DNA from: Candidatus Saccharimonadota bacterium
GTDB taxonomy: Bacteria; Patescibacteriota; Saccharimonadia; Saccharimonadales; Saccharimonadaceae
Assembly: GCA_017420185.1 (NCBI GenBank)
Contig: JAFOJM010000007.1
Span: 1-38,422, forward strand
Direction of reading: 5' to 3'
Length of the DNA stretch: 38,422 bases
The translations under genes and the position numbers were made by a program. How positions within the stretch are numbered: the stretch's first letter is position 1; each line of letters opens with the position of its first letter. Shown here in pieces: positions 31,168 through 38,381 of the stretch. The notes below the pieces were generated by a model. That model made no database searches. It saw nothing but the letters and a program-made list of their open reading frames with translations, and was not told where the DNA came from.

Positions 31168-31329
31168 TTTTATACCCTCCCGCGTGAAGTTTTTTGACAT
31201 TCAAAAACTTTTATTATCAAAACCTACCGCTCAGGTATCTCTACCTGTCGGTGTGAAATCTTTCTCCCAATAGCATGTCGGGTTGCTAGTGGTTATTTCC
31301 ATTGTACTGAAGCTGGGGGTTTTTGTCAA
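31168..31329 (-). promoter_or_regulatory. Consensus promoter with long structured leader, no intact gene
   Basis: Minus strand TTGACA (31329-31324), exact 17-nt spacer, TACAAT (31306-31301), then about 130 nt of leader. Stems include ACCG.CAGGTA-GAGA-TACCTG..CGGT and AAGTTTTTGA-ATG-TCAAAAAACTT. GTCGGGTTGCTAG occurs twice on the plus strand (about 31277 and 31329), around the -10 and -35 boxes. It drives only the 10-codon ORF. Confidence 0.7.
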
Positions 31330-31475
31330 GTCGGGTTGCTAGCCATGCGGTGTGCTAGGCATAAGAGGAAAGCCGGCTTCCTTGCTTATTCTTTTTGTGG
31401 AAAAAATAGTGTATTTTGGTGGAAATTTTCGTGATTCTACTTAACCTAATCGTCACTATGGTAAAATGGGTTTAT

Positions 31476-31682
31476 ATGGCATATATTCGGAAATTCAAGA
31501 CGACTTCTGGCGCGACCGGGGTGCAGGTGTGCTATAAGGAGCAGGGAAGAGTAGTACGTACGATACATATAGGGTCTGCTTCTTCACCTAGAGCACTGGA
31601 GCGACTAGTGCGGGAGGCGCAGGGAATTATAGATGGCGACAAAAAGCCACTTTTTGACTTGAATAAATTTAACCTGGACTAA
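31476..31682 (+). pseudogene. Transposase N-terminal remnant (IS1634/IS4-type)
   Basis: ATG 31476 codes 68 residues (MAYIRKFKTTSGATGVQVCY...) that resemble the first segment of IS1634-type DDE transposases (typical M-A-[FY]-[IL]-R-K...SGATAVQ...HIGSA...L). The reading frame then ends in TAA and no catalytic DDE domain follows. No terminal inverted repeats of an IS are visible. TGGTAAAAT lies 8 nt before the ATG. The frame is open further upstream to 31416, but that part shows no ribosome site. Confidence 0.65.
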
Positions 31683-31712
31683 CATCTAGGCATTGTTTGG
31701 TTGCATAGGTGA

Positions 31713-31718
31713 TATAAT
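31713..31718 (+). promoter_or_regulatory. Leaderless -10 box
   Basis: TGATATAAT ending 7 nt before ATG 31726. Confidence 0.75.
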
Positions 31719-31725
31719 TTGATAA

Positions 31726-32484
31726 ATGACACATAATTTTTTTGACATAAAAAAGAGTAGGTTTTTAGCTTTGTTTAAAAAAATTAAATCTAATGGAGAT
31801 TATCGTGATAAGGTAATACTTTGCATCAGTACTGCAGTAAATTATTTTTTTGCAGGGTTTCAGCTATACGGTGGCATAAGGTATAGGTCTGCCTGGTTTG
31901 CAGCATTGGGTGTGTATTATGCCGTACTGACATCTGTGAGGCTTTATCTTGGGCTCTCAAAAGCAAAGCGTGGTCGTAATGCGTGGAAGGTTTTCCATTT
32001 CTCTGGATTGGCTTTAGTTATTGCAAATCTTGCATTAATCATAATGATTTCTATTATGATAGCAGAGCCGAGTATTACTACGTATGGGTACAGCACAATA
32101 ATAACTGCTGGTGTGGTTTTTTGGACATTTTATTTGTTGGTTTCGGCCGTCGTTGCAACGGTAAGGAAAAAAGGGGAGCACGACGCAGTAACCTTGGCAG
32201 GGAGCATCGTACAATTTGTAGGTGCTACTGTATCTATACTGATGCTGCAGACAGCCATGATAGCGAGCTATGGCGCGCAAGTCTTGACAAACACGGTGGC
32301 GGCTTTGCAACAGGTAGAGGAGGCAGTAAACTTACCTACAGAGGTGAATCTTGTTACCAATGAGTTGGTGGAAGCATTTGTCGTTTCTAATAGAATTACT
32401 GGCATAGTTGTGGGGCTAATCGTGTTAGCAGTAACTATATATATGATAGTAAAGGGAAGGAGAGAATATCGCAGGTTTACTTAA
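31726..32484 (+). CDS. Multi-spanning membrane protein, unknown
   Basis: This encodes 252 residues. After a basic N-terminus (KKSRFLALFKKIKSNGD) there are about six hydrophobic segments, among them VILCISTAVNYFFAGFQLYG, ALVIANLALIIMISIMIAEP, IITAGVVFWTFYLLVSAVVA, IVQFVGATVSILMLQTAMIA and a final ITGIVVGLIVLAVTIYMIVK. I recognise no transport signature. Start well supported by the leaderless box. It is followed on the same strand by two more membrane-protein genes with their own promoters. Confidence 0.8.
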   Translation: MTHNFFDIKKSRFLALFKKIKSNGDYRDKVILCISTAVNYFFAGFQLYGGIRYRSAWFAALGVYYAVLTSVRLYLGLSKAKRGRNAWKVFHFSGLALVIANLALIIMISIMIAEPSITTYGYSTIITAGVVFWTFYLLVSAVVATVRKKGEHDAVTLAGSIVQFVGATVSILMLQTAMIASYGAQVLTNTVAALQQVEEAVNLPTEVNLVTNELVEAFVVSNRITGIVVGLIVLAVTIYMIVKGRREYRRFT

Positions 32485-32534
32485 AATGTGGTAAAATACA
32501 AAGCATAATCGTTATTTAAAAAAGAAAGGATGTA

Positions 32535-33074
32535 ATGAGTAATAATGAGTATCTAAACGAGGAGAGGTATCAAAAAAGCAAGAGGGCACTACTAGCGACA
32601 TCATTGATTTTTGCCGTTGCTGGCCTATTAATTGGTGGTGGCTTAATAGTGGGCGGCATTCTTAAGCAAAGCTCTGCTTCCCAGATTGATACTTCGATGC
32701 CCACATATTCTGCTAGCACAAATTATGACGATGCTTTGAACCAATTTGATGAGTCGGCAAAACAGAGTAATGCTCGAATGGATAGGGTTGCAAAGAAGAA
32801 TAATGAAGAGCTTGCCGCTTTTGGGATGATAGGTGGAGGTGCTTTTGCATTATTTACCTTTTTAGGTATTGCTGGAGCTCTCTTTGTCACAGCAAAGCGT
32901 AGAGAAATAATGGCTTTCCAAGCACAACAGGTGGCACCGCTAGCAAAAGAGGGTATAGAGAAAGCTACTCCGGTAATGGGTAAGGCTGTTGGAAGTATTG
33001 CTAAGGAAATTTCTAAAGGCATACAGGAAGGTAAGGCCGAGAGCGCGAAAGGGGAGGAAGAGCCAAAGAAATAA
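32535..33074 (+). CDS. Membrane protein with two helices, unknown
   Basis: This encodes 179 residues from ATG 32535, with AGAAAGGA 4 nt upstream and TGGTAAAAT at 32489-32497. Two hydrophobic helices (LATSLIFAVAGLLIGGGLIV near 22-41; FGMIGGGAFALFTFLGIAGA near 96-115) flank a polar loop of about 50 residues (SASQIDTSMPTYSASTNYDD). The C-terminal tail is Lys/Glu-rich. No family recognised. Confidence 0.7.
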   Translation: MSNNEYLNEERYQKSKRALLATSLIFAVAGLLIGGGLIVGGILKQSSASQIDTSMPTYSASTNYDDALNQFDESAKQSNARMDRVAKKNNEELAAFGMIGGGAFALFTFLGIAGALFVTAKRREIMAFQAQQVAPLAKEGIEKATPVMGKAVGSIAKEISKGIQEGKAESAKGEEEPKK

Positions 33075-33215
33075 TAGTGTTCTGTTTGTCGAGAAATGGC
33101 CCTGGCGAATGCGGGGCTATTTTGATTTCGATGAGAGCATTTGGATAGCTGGTAAATTTGTGTCGAGTTATATGATTCTGAGTCTTGCTAATTTGCTTTT
33201 GCTTATGTGCCATGC

Positions 33216-33221
33216 TAATAT
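33216..33221 (+). promoter_or_regulatory. Leaderless -10 box (TAATAT variant)
   Basis: TGCTAATAT ending 6 nt before ATG 33228. A TTGCTT hexamer lies 17 nt upstream of the box. Confidence 0.6.
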
Positions 33222-33227
33222 GAGGAC

Positions 33228-34004
33228 ATGAAGAAGAATGGCAAGAAAAATAAATTATCATCAAAAACAAAAATTTTTATTATACTAGGAGCAGTTGGAA
33301 TAGGTATTGTTGCCATAGCTGTAACATTGCTAGTAATTGCGGCTTTGGAGAAAGAAGGAGCTTGTCCTAGCGGATATCATCGGCACTGTGCTCCCTTGGG
33401 TGGGAACACGGAACGTTGCGATTGTGTGAAAGATGGCACTTATCCCATTGTGGATGAGAAGCCGATAATATATATTTACCCGGAAAAAGAGACGGAATTA
33501 ACTGTACGTCTAGGCTCGCCCGAGAAATTAACAACTAGTTACCCTAATTACGGTGATGGATGGCAGGTAATCGCCGAGCCTGGAGGAAGGCTCATAGACA
33601 CCAAGACAAACAGGGAATTATATAGTCTTTACTGGGAGGGGACTGACGGAGAGTTCGATATTACTGATGACGGTTTTGTTGTGGCCAGTGCGGACGTGAT
33701 GGATTTTCTGGAGGAGAAATTAGCATTGCTGGGACTAAGCGACAGGGAAGCGAATGAGTTTATTATATATTGGCTACCCAAGCTACAGAAAAACAAGTAC
33801 AATTACATACGCTTTGCATCTAGAAATGAGATTGATGAGTATATGCCATTAGATATTATGCCGCGACCAGATACTTTGATCCGTGTATTGATGATAGCTA
33901 AGCCGATAGATGACTCTATAGATATACCAGAGCAAATCCTTGGTCCGACTCCAGAAAGGTCTGGCCTCACCGTAGTGGAGTGGGGAGGTACTCTAGTAGA
34001 ATAA
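33228..34004 (+). CDS. Membrane-anchored conserved protein of unknown function
   Basis: This encodes 258 residues. A basic start (MKKNGKKNKLSSKTK) and one helix (IFIILGAVGIGIVAIAVTLL) anchor it. A Cys-rich segment follows (CPSGYHRHCAPLGG...RCDCV). The remaining 180 residues begin with KPIIYIYPEKETELTVRLG and include YPNYGDGWQVIAEPGG and LYSLYWEGTD. This matches from memory a widespread hypothetical family of the KPVIYLYPE type in Firmicutes and candidate phyla. No catalytic motif is evident. The body is probably outside the membrane. Confidence 0.75.
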   Translation: MKKNGKKNKLSSKTKIFIILGAVGIGIVAIAVTLLVIAALEKEGACPSGYHRHCAPLGGNTERCDCVKDGTYPIVDEKPIIYIYPEKETELTVRLGSPEKLTTSYPNYGDGWQVIAEPGGRLIDTKTNRELYSLYWEGTDGEFDITDDGFVVASADVMDFLEEKLALLGLSDREANEFIIYWLPKLQKNKYNYIRFASRNEIDEYMPLDIMPRPDTLIRVLMIAKPIDDSIDIPEQILGPTPERSGLTVVEWGGTLVE

Positions 34005-34021
34005 AATTAATCCCATCTTTA

Positions 34022-34052
34022 CAAAATATCCCCTTTACAAGGGGATATTTTG
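34022..34052. terminator. Bidirectional terminator
   Basis: CAAAATATCCCC-TTTACAA-GGGGATATTTTG: a perfect 12-bp stem with A/T-rich arms, serving the plus-strand gene ending at 34004 and minus-strand valS ending at 34068. Confidence 0.85.
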
Positions 34053-34067
34053 ACTATTTGTGTCTAG

Positions 34068-36704
34068 CTAGATTAATTCGAGTTGGGTTTTGAGACGAGA
34101 GATGAGCTGCTCTTTTTCCTGAATCTGATCCCTAGTCTCTTTGACTAGGTGTGCAGGGGCTCTATCTACGTAATTTGGGTTAAGCATGCGGGCATTGAGG
34201 CCGTCTAGCTCGCGGCCGACAGTGAGGATACGCTCGGTGAGGGCGTCTTTGTAATCCTTGACTATCTTTTCGGGGACGTCTAGATATAGCTCGTGATTGG
34301 CCAAAGCTAGCCTGAGGCCGCGCGGGGCACCGTCTAGGCTATTGATGGTGGGAACCTTAGCGAGAGAGCGGATTAGGAATTCATTATCCTCTACGAGGCT
34401 GTCTTTGTCGTATAATAGGCCATATTTTTTGGCGTTATTAGTGCCTGGAAGGGCCGCTAAGGTGCCTCTGACTTCGGACACGACTGTGATAAGGCTATCG
34501 AACGTGCTTGCGCTTATAGGGTCAAATTTGAGCTTCTCAGGCCATTTTGCTGTGACGATGAAGCCATCTGTCCAGGATAGATTCTGCCAAATAGCCTCGG
34601 TGACAAATGGAGCAAATGGGTGCAAAGTAACGAGCAGCGACTCTAGAGTGACTTTGAGGAGGCTGGTGTTTTTGAAAATCTTTTGGCTCTCCAAGAACCA
34701 GTCGGCGTATTTGTCCCAGATAGTCTGGTAGAGCACTTCTACGGCCTCAGCAAAGCGGTAATCTTGCATGCATTGCTCTACTTGGCTAGTGCAAGTGTTG
34801 ATTTCGCGACAAATCCAGTCTTCACCCATGTTGTCTGTAGTGTAGGTGGGACTATTATTTAGCTCTGCCTCTTCACTATCTATGATTGACTGGACGAGGC
34901 GGGAGATGTTCCAGAGCTTGTTGCAAAGATTGCGGCCGGCTATGACGGAATTCTCAGAGAAGGCTTGGTTCATGCCGGCGGAGCGGCCACGGAGAATTCC
35001 AAGACGGAAGGCATCGGAGCCGTACTTAGTGACGAGATCCATAGGGTTGATAACATTGCCTTTGCTTTTGCTCATTTTTTTGCCATGGGCATCAAGAACT
35101 AGGCCATGGAGATAGACTTCACGGAAGGGAACCTCGCCAGTAACATATAGGCCTATCATGATCATACGTGCCACCCACGCAAAGAGGATGTCGCCCGCAG
35201 TCTCCATGACATTGAGTGGATAATATGGGTTGAAATTACCTTCGGTCCAGTCTGTACAGACGATGGGCCAGTGTGAGCTAGAGAACCAGGTATCAAATGT
35301 ATCTTCGTCGCGAATGTATTTAACTCCGCCGACTTCGATTTCTTTGAGGTGGGTACGGCGATCAAAGATCCAATCTGGCTCGTCGGTAGCGGTAGTGTCG
35401 GCTTTTCTAAACATGGGGATGGCAATGCCCCATGGAATTTGGCGTGAAATATTCCAATCTTTGAGGTTTTTTAGATAATCTATGAGGATTTTCTGCTTAC
35501 TGTCTGGGTAAAACTTAATCTCGTTGGCTTCTAGATGCTCTATGGCAATGGCAGCAAGCTTCTTGACGTCAACAAACCACTGCTCTTTAAGCATGGGTTC
35601 GATGATGGTGCCGCATTTGTAACAATGGGCCACAGAGTGGGTGATTTTTTTCTCACCACGGAGAAGACCTTGCTCTTTGAGATCTTTCAGAACTTGTTTG
35701 CGACATTCGGCAGTAGTGAGGCCTAAGTATTTTTCTGGAGTATTGATCATAGTGCCGTCTTCGGCAATAACTTTGATACGATCTAGATTATGACGCTGAC
35801 CTACCTCGAAATCGTCAAAATCGTGAGCGGGAGTGATCTTAACTGCGCCAGTGCCATACTCTGGGTCTGCATGTTCGTCGGTGACTACTGGGATTTCTCG
35901 GTCGGTGAGCGGTAAATGAACTGTAGTGCCTATGATGTCTTTGTAGCGGGTATCTTCTGGATTGACGGCTACAGCAGTGTCCCCAAAGAGAGTTTCTGGA
36001 CGCGTGGTGGAGACAATAATCTCGCCGCCATCATAGATGTATGCGATGTCCCAGAGGGTACCTTTTTCATCTTTATGTTCTACTTCTATGTCGGCAAAGG
36101 CTGTTTGGTGTTTGGTGCAGAAATTTACCAATTTTTCACCCCTATAGACCATGCCGTCGTTCCACATTTTTTCGAATGTAGTGTAAGCACGATCGATGAC
36201 GTTTTCGTCCAGCGCAAAGGTGAGATCGTCCCAAGAGCAAGAGGCGCCGAGAGCACGAAGCTGCAGCTCCATATTGCCGCGTTGTTCGGCCACAAAGTCC
36301 CATACCTTGGCATATAGCTCGTCGCGACTATATTCAAAACGCGTGTGGCCGTGCTTCTCAAGCTCACGTTCGTATACTACCCAGGTCTCGAACCCAGCGT
36401 GGTCTGCACCAGGAATATACCAAGTAGACTTGCCACGTAATCTGTAGTAACGCGCCAGAGAATCTTCTACGGCAATAGTAAGACCGTGACCGATGTGTAG
36501 ATTGCCATTGGCATTGGGGGGTGGCATAACAATGGAATAAGTATCACGAGACGGCAGAGAAGACTCCGCTCTGTCGTCTACGCCATCGCCATCGTCGTCT
36601 ACTGGCACAGTGGGAATAATAGGGGCGAAAACGCCGCTAGCTTCCCAAGCGCCATAAATATCACTTTCGTATTCTCCTGGTTCGTAACTACTTGCAAATT
36701 TCAT
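34068..36704 (-). CDS. valS: Valyl-tRNA synthetase
   Basis: This encodes 878 residues from ATG 36704, the normal size. Class I motifs: PPPNANGNLHIGHG with HIGH at 70-73, and GKKMSKSKGNVINP for KMSKS. The editing domain (TTRPETLFGDTAVAVNPED), the anticodon-binding region and a C-terminal coiled-coil arm (KETRDQIQEKEQLISRLKTQ) follow. Residues about 33-50 carry an insert PVDDDGDGVDDRAESS that looks like a calcium-binding DxDxDG loop and is unusual for ValRS. The frame extends 21 codons upstream of 36704, but the leaderless box (TGTTACAAT, 6 nt before) fixes the start. Confidence 0.97.
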   Translation of the reverse strand: MKFASSYEPGEYESDIYGAWEASGVFAPIIPTVPVDDDGDGVDDRAESSLPSRDTYSIVMPPPNANGNLHIGHGLTIAVEDSLARYYRLRGKSTWYIPGADHAGFETWVVYERELEKHGHTRFEYSRDELYAKVWDFVAEQRGNMELQLRALGASCSWDDLTFALDENVIDRAYTTFEKMWNDGMVYRGEKLVNFCTKHQTAFADIEVEHKDEKGTLWDIAYIYDGGEIIVSTTRPETLFGDTAVAVNPEDTRYKDIIGTTVHLPLTDREIPVVTDEHADPEYGTGAVKITPAHDFDDFEVGQRHNLDRIKVIAEDGTMINTPEKYLGLTTAECRKQVLKDLKEQGLLRGEKKITHSVAHCYKCGTIIEPMLKEQWFVDVKKLAAIAIEHLEANEIKFYPDSKQKILIDYLKNLKDWNISRQIPWGIAIPMFRKADTTATDEPDWIFDRRTHLKEIEVGGVKYIRDEDTFDTWFSSSHWPIVCTDWTEGNFNPYYPLNVMETAGDILFAWVARMIMIGLYVTGEVPFREVYLHGLVLDAHGKKMSKSKGNVINPMDLVTKYGSDAFRLGILRGRSAGMNQAFSENSVIAGRNLCNKLWNISRLVQSIIDSEEAELNNSPTYTTDNMGEDWICREINTCTSQVEQCMQDYRFAEAVEVLYQTIWDKYADWFLESQKIFKNTSLLKVTLESLLVTLHPFAPFVTEAIWQNLSWTDGFIVTAKWPEKLKFDPISASTFDSLITVVSEVRGTLAALPGTNNAKKYGLLYDKDSLVEDNEFLIRSLAKVPTINSLDGAPRGLRLALANHELYLDVPEKIVKDYKDALTERILTVGRELDGLNARMLNPNYVDRAPAHLVKETRDQIQEKEQLISRLKTQLELI

Positions 36705-36710
36705 AGTATT

Positions 36711-36716
36711 ATTGTA
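36711..36716 (-). promoter_or_regulatory. Leaderless -10 box for valS
   Basis: TGTTACAAT on the minus strand, ending 6 nt before ATG 36704. Confidence 0.7.
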
Positions 36717-36762
36717 ACATAATTTGCTAAAATATGAAGTGTTAGCGTAATCTATGGTATGA

Positions 36763-36840
36763 TACATAATTCACCGTATTTCGCAAGCTTAGAAAAATGT
36801 CCTGCAGAAGTTACATTATCTACTGTATTTCGGAAGCTGC
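36763..36840 (+). repeat. Two partial copies of the CCGTATTTCGGAAGCT repeat
   Basis: TACATAATTCACCGTATTTC (from 36763) followed by GCAAGCT, and ATTATCTACTGTATTTCGGA (from 36815) followed by AGCTGCGCGG. The first matches the left end of the hairpin element at 20836, the second the fragment at 10770. Confidence 0.65.
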
Positions 36841-36850
36841 GCGGTATAGT

Positions 36851-36985
36851 GGAGCCTGCGGGTCCTGGCACTCACACTCTCTCTCGGGGCGCGTCCAGCC
36901 GGCCCATCGCCATGGGCGGCTGGCGCTACACCTCAGTTTGCCAACTTCCGGACCCCCTTCGATAGAGCGTTGAGTGCCACCCGCA
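36851..36985. ncRNA. GC-rich, highly structured intergenic segment, candidate ncRNA or repeat core
   Basis: About 135 nt, clearly richer in GC than its surroundings. Outer stem GCGGGT.GGCACTCA / TGAGTGCC.ACCCGC, then GGGG.GTCC/GGACCCCC, then CCAGCC/GGCTGG capped by GCCCAT-CGCC-ATGGGC. It has no ORF of note. I compared it with SRP RNA (GTCCGGAAG appears on the minus strand), but the conserved tetraloop stem is absent. It may be the core of the repeat whose ends lie at 36763-36840 and about 36990. Confidence 0.45.
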
Positions 36986-37054
36986 AAATACGTAATATTA
37001 GAAGTACACCATAACTTCTTAGGTGCAGCTCTTTACAAAATAGCAAAAGCGTGA

Positions 37055-37060
37055 TATAAT
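37055..37060 (+). promoter_or_regulatory. Extended -10 box
   Basis: TGATATAAT with no ATG at the leaderless distance; a leader of about 50 nt leads to GGAGGT at 37100-37105. Confidence 0.65.
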
Positions 37061-37115
37061 AGTATTAGAGGCTTGGTTTTAAGGCTCTAGTAATATAGTG
37101 GAGGTGCACCCTAGG

Positions 37116-37338
37116 ATGAGAGAAACTTATTCTACTAGAAAATGGATTGCAATACGCGGAACAAATTGCCAGAGAATTACGAGCAAATGGATACAGGATA
37201 ATATCTGGCCCGTATGAGGCAATGGTACCGCGCGGAGAGGACCGCAACGGAAACCCGATCTTGGTGCCTGGCTACAGAATAGTAGTAGACGATGGATGGG
37301 TTCCGCAAGGTACGTCTCGTCAAGAGATTTCTTTCTAA
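37116..37338 (+). pseudogene. Small conserved-looking protein with an apparent one-base shift at its start
   Basis: GGAGGTG at 37100-37106 points to ATG 37116, whose frame yields only 33 residues. The convincing protein is one frame over: from 37120 it reads EKLILLENGLQYAEQIAREL, then RANGYRIISGPYEAM, then GYRIVVDDGWVPQGT, to TAA at 37336-37338. Removing one A after the ATG (ATGAGAGAAA to ATGGAGAAA) would fuse both into a normal 73-residue protein. Options are a recent insertion, an assembly error, or a +1 frameshift. The first in-frame alternative start is TTG 37147 without a ribosome site. Family unknown. Confidence 0.6.
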
Positions 37339-37343
37339 CTTTC

Positions 37344-37369
37344 GCCCCGCTATGGTAGCGGGGCTTTTT
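37344..37369 (+). terminator. Rho-independent terminator
   Basis: GCCCCGCTA-TGG-TAGCGGGGC followed by TTTTT, six bases after the stop of the small gene. Confidence 0.92.
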
Positions 37370-37384
37370 CTTATTTAGTAATTT

Positions 37385-37765
37385 TTAAGATTTGTATTCG
37401 AGCTGGGTGCGGATTTGCTCAAACTCGTCTGGGGTGAGGTCTAGCGTGCGGCCGTATTGCCAGGTTTCGTCTAGCGGCATGAGGTGGACATGAGCATGAG
37501 GGACATCGGTGCCGACTACCTTCCAGAGAGTGCGCGCACCTAGGGATTTTTCCATGTGCTGGCTGAGTGTTTTGACTGTGGCCATGAGAGCCTGATAATC
37601 TTCGTCTGGGAGATCGTAGATCTTGTCAACCTCAAGCTTAGGAATGACAAGGACGTGACCTCTGGACTCTGGGTGGATGTCGAGAAAGGCGAAGGTTTTG
37701 TCGTCTTCGTATATTTTGTAGCAGGGAATTTCGCCCTGAATGATTTTTGTAAATATGCTAGGCAT
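37385..37765 (-). CDS. HIT-family nucleotide hydrolase
   Basis: This encodes 126 residues. The histidine triad HAHVHLMPL is near residue 90-98, preceded by FLDIHPESRGHVLVIPK in the nucleotide-binding half. Four residues at the N-terminus (FTKIIQGEIPCYKIYED) match the HINT/HinT branch start. Such enzymes hydrolyse nucleoside phosphoramidates or dinucleoside polyphosphates. AGGAGA lies 6 nt upstream of ATG 37765, and the start overlaps the end of the PAP2 gene by 8 nt, so both come from one transcript. Confidence 0.92.
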   Translation of the reverse strand: MPSIFTKIIQGEIPCYKIYEDDKTFAFLDIHPESRGHVLVIPKLEVDKIYDLPDEDYQALMATVKTLSQHMEKSLGARTLWKVVGTDVPHAHVHLMPLDETWQYGRTLDLTPDEFEQIRTQLEYKS

Positions 37766-38237
37766 TTTTGTATCTCCTTGTGATTAAATAATATATTCCA
37801 GCAAAAACCGTTGCAAAAATTAGGCCGCCGATAACATCGGACACCCAGTGCATGTTGGCGGCTACGCGACCCACACATACTGTAGTAAGTAACGCGAGCA
37901 TGAGTAAAACGATAATAACGCGCATGGCACGAGATTTGACATAATAAGGCAATACGGCAGCGGTACACAAAAAGATGCTGGCAACTACCATAACATGGGT
38001 AGAAGGGAAGGACGGCTCGCCGGAGCCGTTGGGGCGAGTGTTCCAAATGAGGATTTTATCGAAAACGAAATACGTGACAGCCATAAGTATAAGGGGAAGG
38101 AACATCCAGAGAAGTGGCTTGTCGACTTTGGTAAGCGACTTACGCTTGACCCATTGGCACAAGCCAAGGATAGCAAACACGACCAATATGGCGATAGAGG
38201 CTACAAGGATAATATCGGTAATCTTGGACCATTGCAT
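37758..38237 (-). CDS. PAP2-family membrane phosphatase
   Basis: This encodes 159 residues with about five hydrophobic segments. The three phosphatase motifs are present in order: FDKILIWNTRP (K...RP), SFPSTH (PSxxH) and GRVAANMHWVSDV (R...H...D). The family dephosphorylates lipid pyrophosphates such as undecaprenyl pyrophosphate or phosphatidic acid; a role in recycling the peptidoglycan carrier fits the FemAB enzyme elsewhere in the window but is inferred. ATG 38237 lies 6 nt after TGCTATAAT. The promoter is divergent from that of the tRNA. Confidence 0.92.
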   Translation of the reverse strand: MQWSKITDIILVASIAILVVFAILGLCQWVKRKSLTKVDKPLLWMFLPLILMAVTYFVFDKILIWNTRPNGSGEPSFPSTHVMVVASIFLCTAAVLPYYVKSRAMRVIIVLLMLALLTTVCVGRVAANMHWVSDVIGGLIFATVFAGIYYLITRRYKNA

Positions 38238-38243
38238 AGAATA

Positions 38244-38249
38244 ATTATA
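38244..38249 (-). promoter_or_regulatory. Leaderless -10 box for the PAP2-HIT operon
   Basis: TGCTATAAT on the minus strand, ending 6 nt before ATG 38237. Confidence 0.75.
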
Positions 38250-38271
38250 GCAGATTTTAATAAAAATATGT

Positions 38272-38365
38272 TATAATAATATAGTCACCTTGATGGTGAT
38301 GCTCATTTAATTTCTAGGTGGATGTCCTCAAAACATCCACATGTGTGGATTGACCCTAAAGGTCA
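38272..38365 (+). promoter_or_regulatory. tRNA promoter and three-hairpin leader
   Basis: TGTTATAAT (box 38272-38277) followed by three consecutive stems: TCACC-TTGAT-GGTGA (38285-38299), GTGGATGT-CCTCAAA-ACATCCAC (38318-38340) and TGACC-CTAAA-GGTCA (38351-38365). The tRNA begins 16 nt later. The stems may direct processing of the tRNA 5' end or form a separate small RNA. Confidence 0.6.
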
Positions 38366-38381
38366 TGACACGCACCATTGT

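Noticed and set aside
31416-31475. Upstream extension of the transposase fragment to an ATG or alternative start at 31416
   Set aside because: The extra residues are hydrophobic and unlike the transposase N-terminus, and the -10 box TGGTAAAAT at 31459-31467 lies within them.
36851-36985. SRP (4.5S) RNA on the minus strand
   Set aside because: GTCCGGAAG is present by chance similarity, but the stem closing the GGAA tetraloop and the conserved AAGCAGC side are missing.
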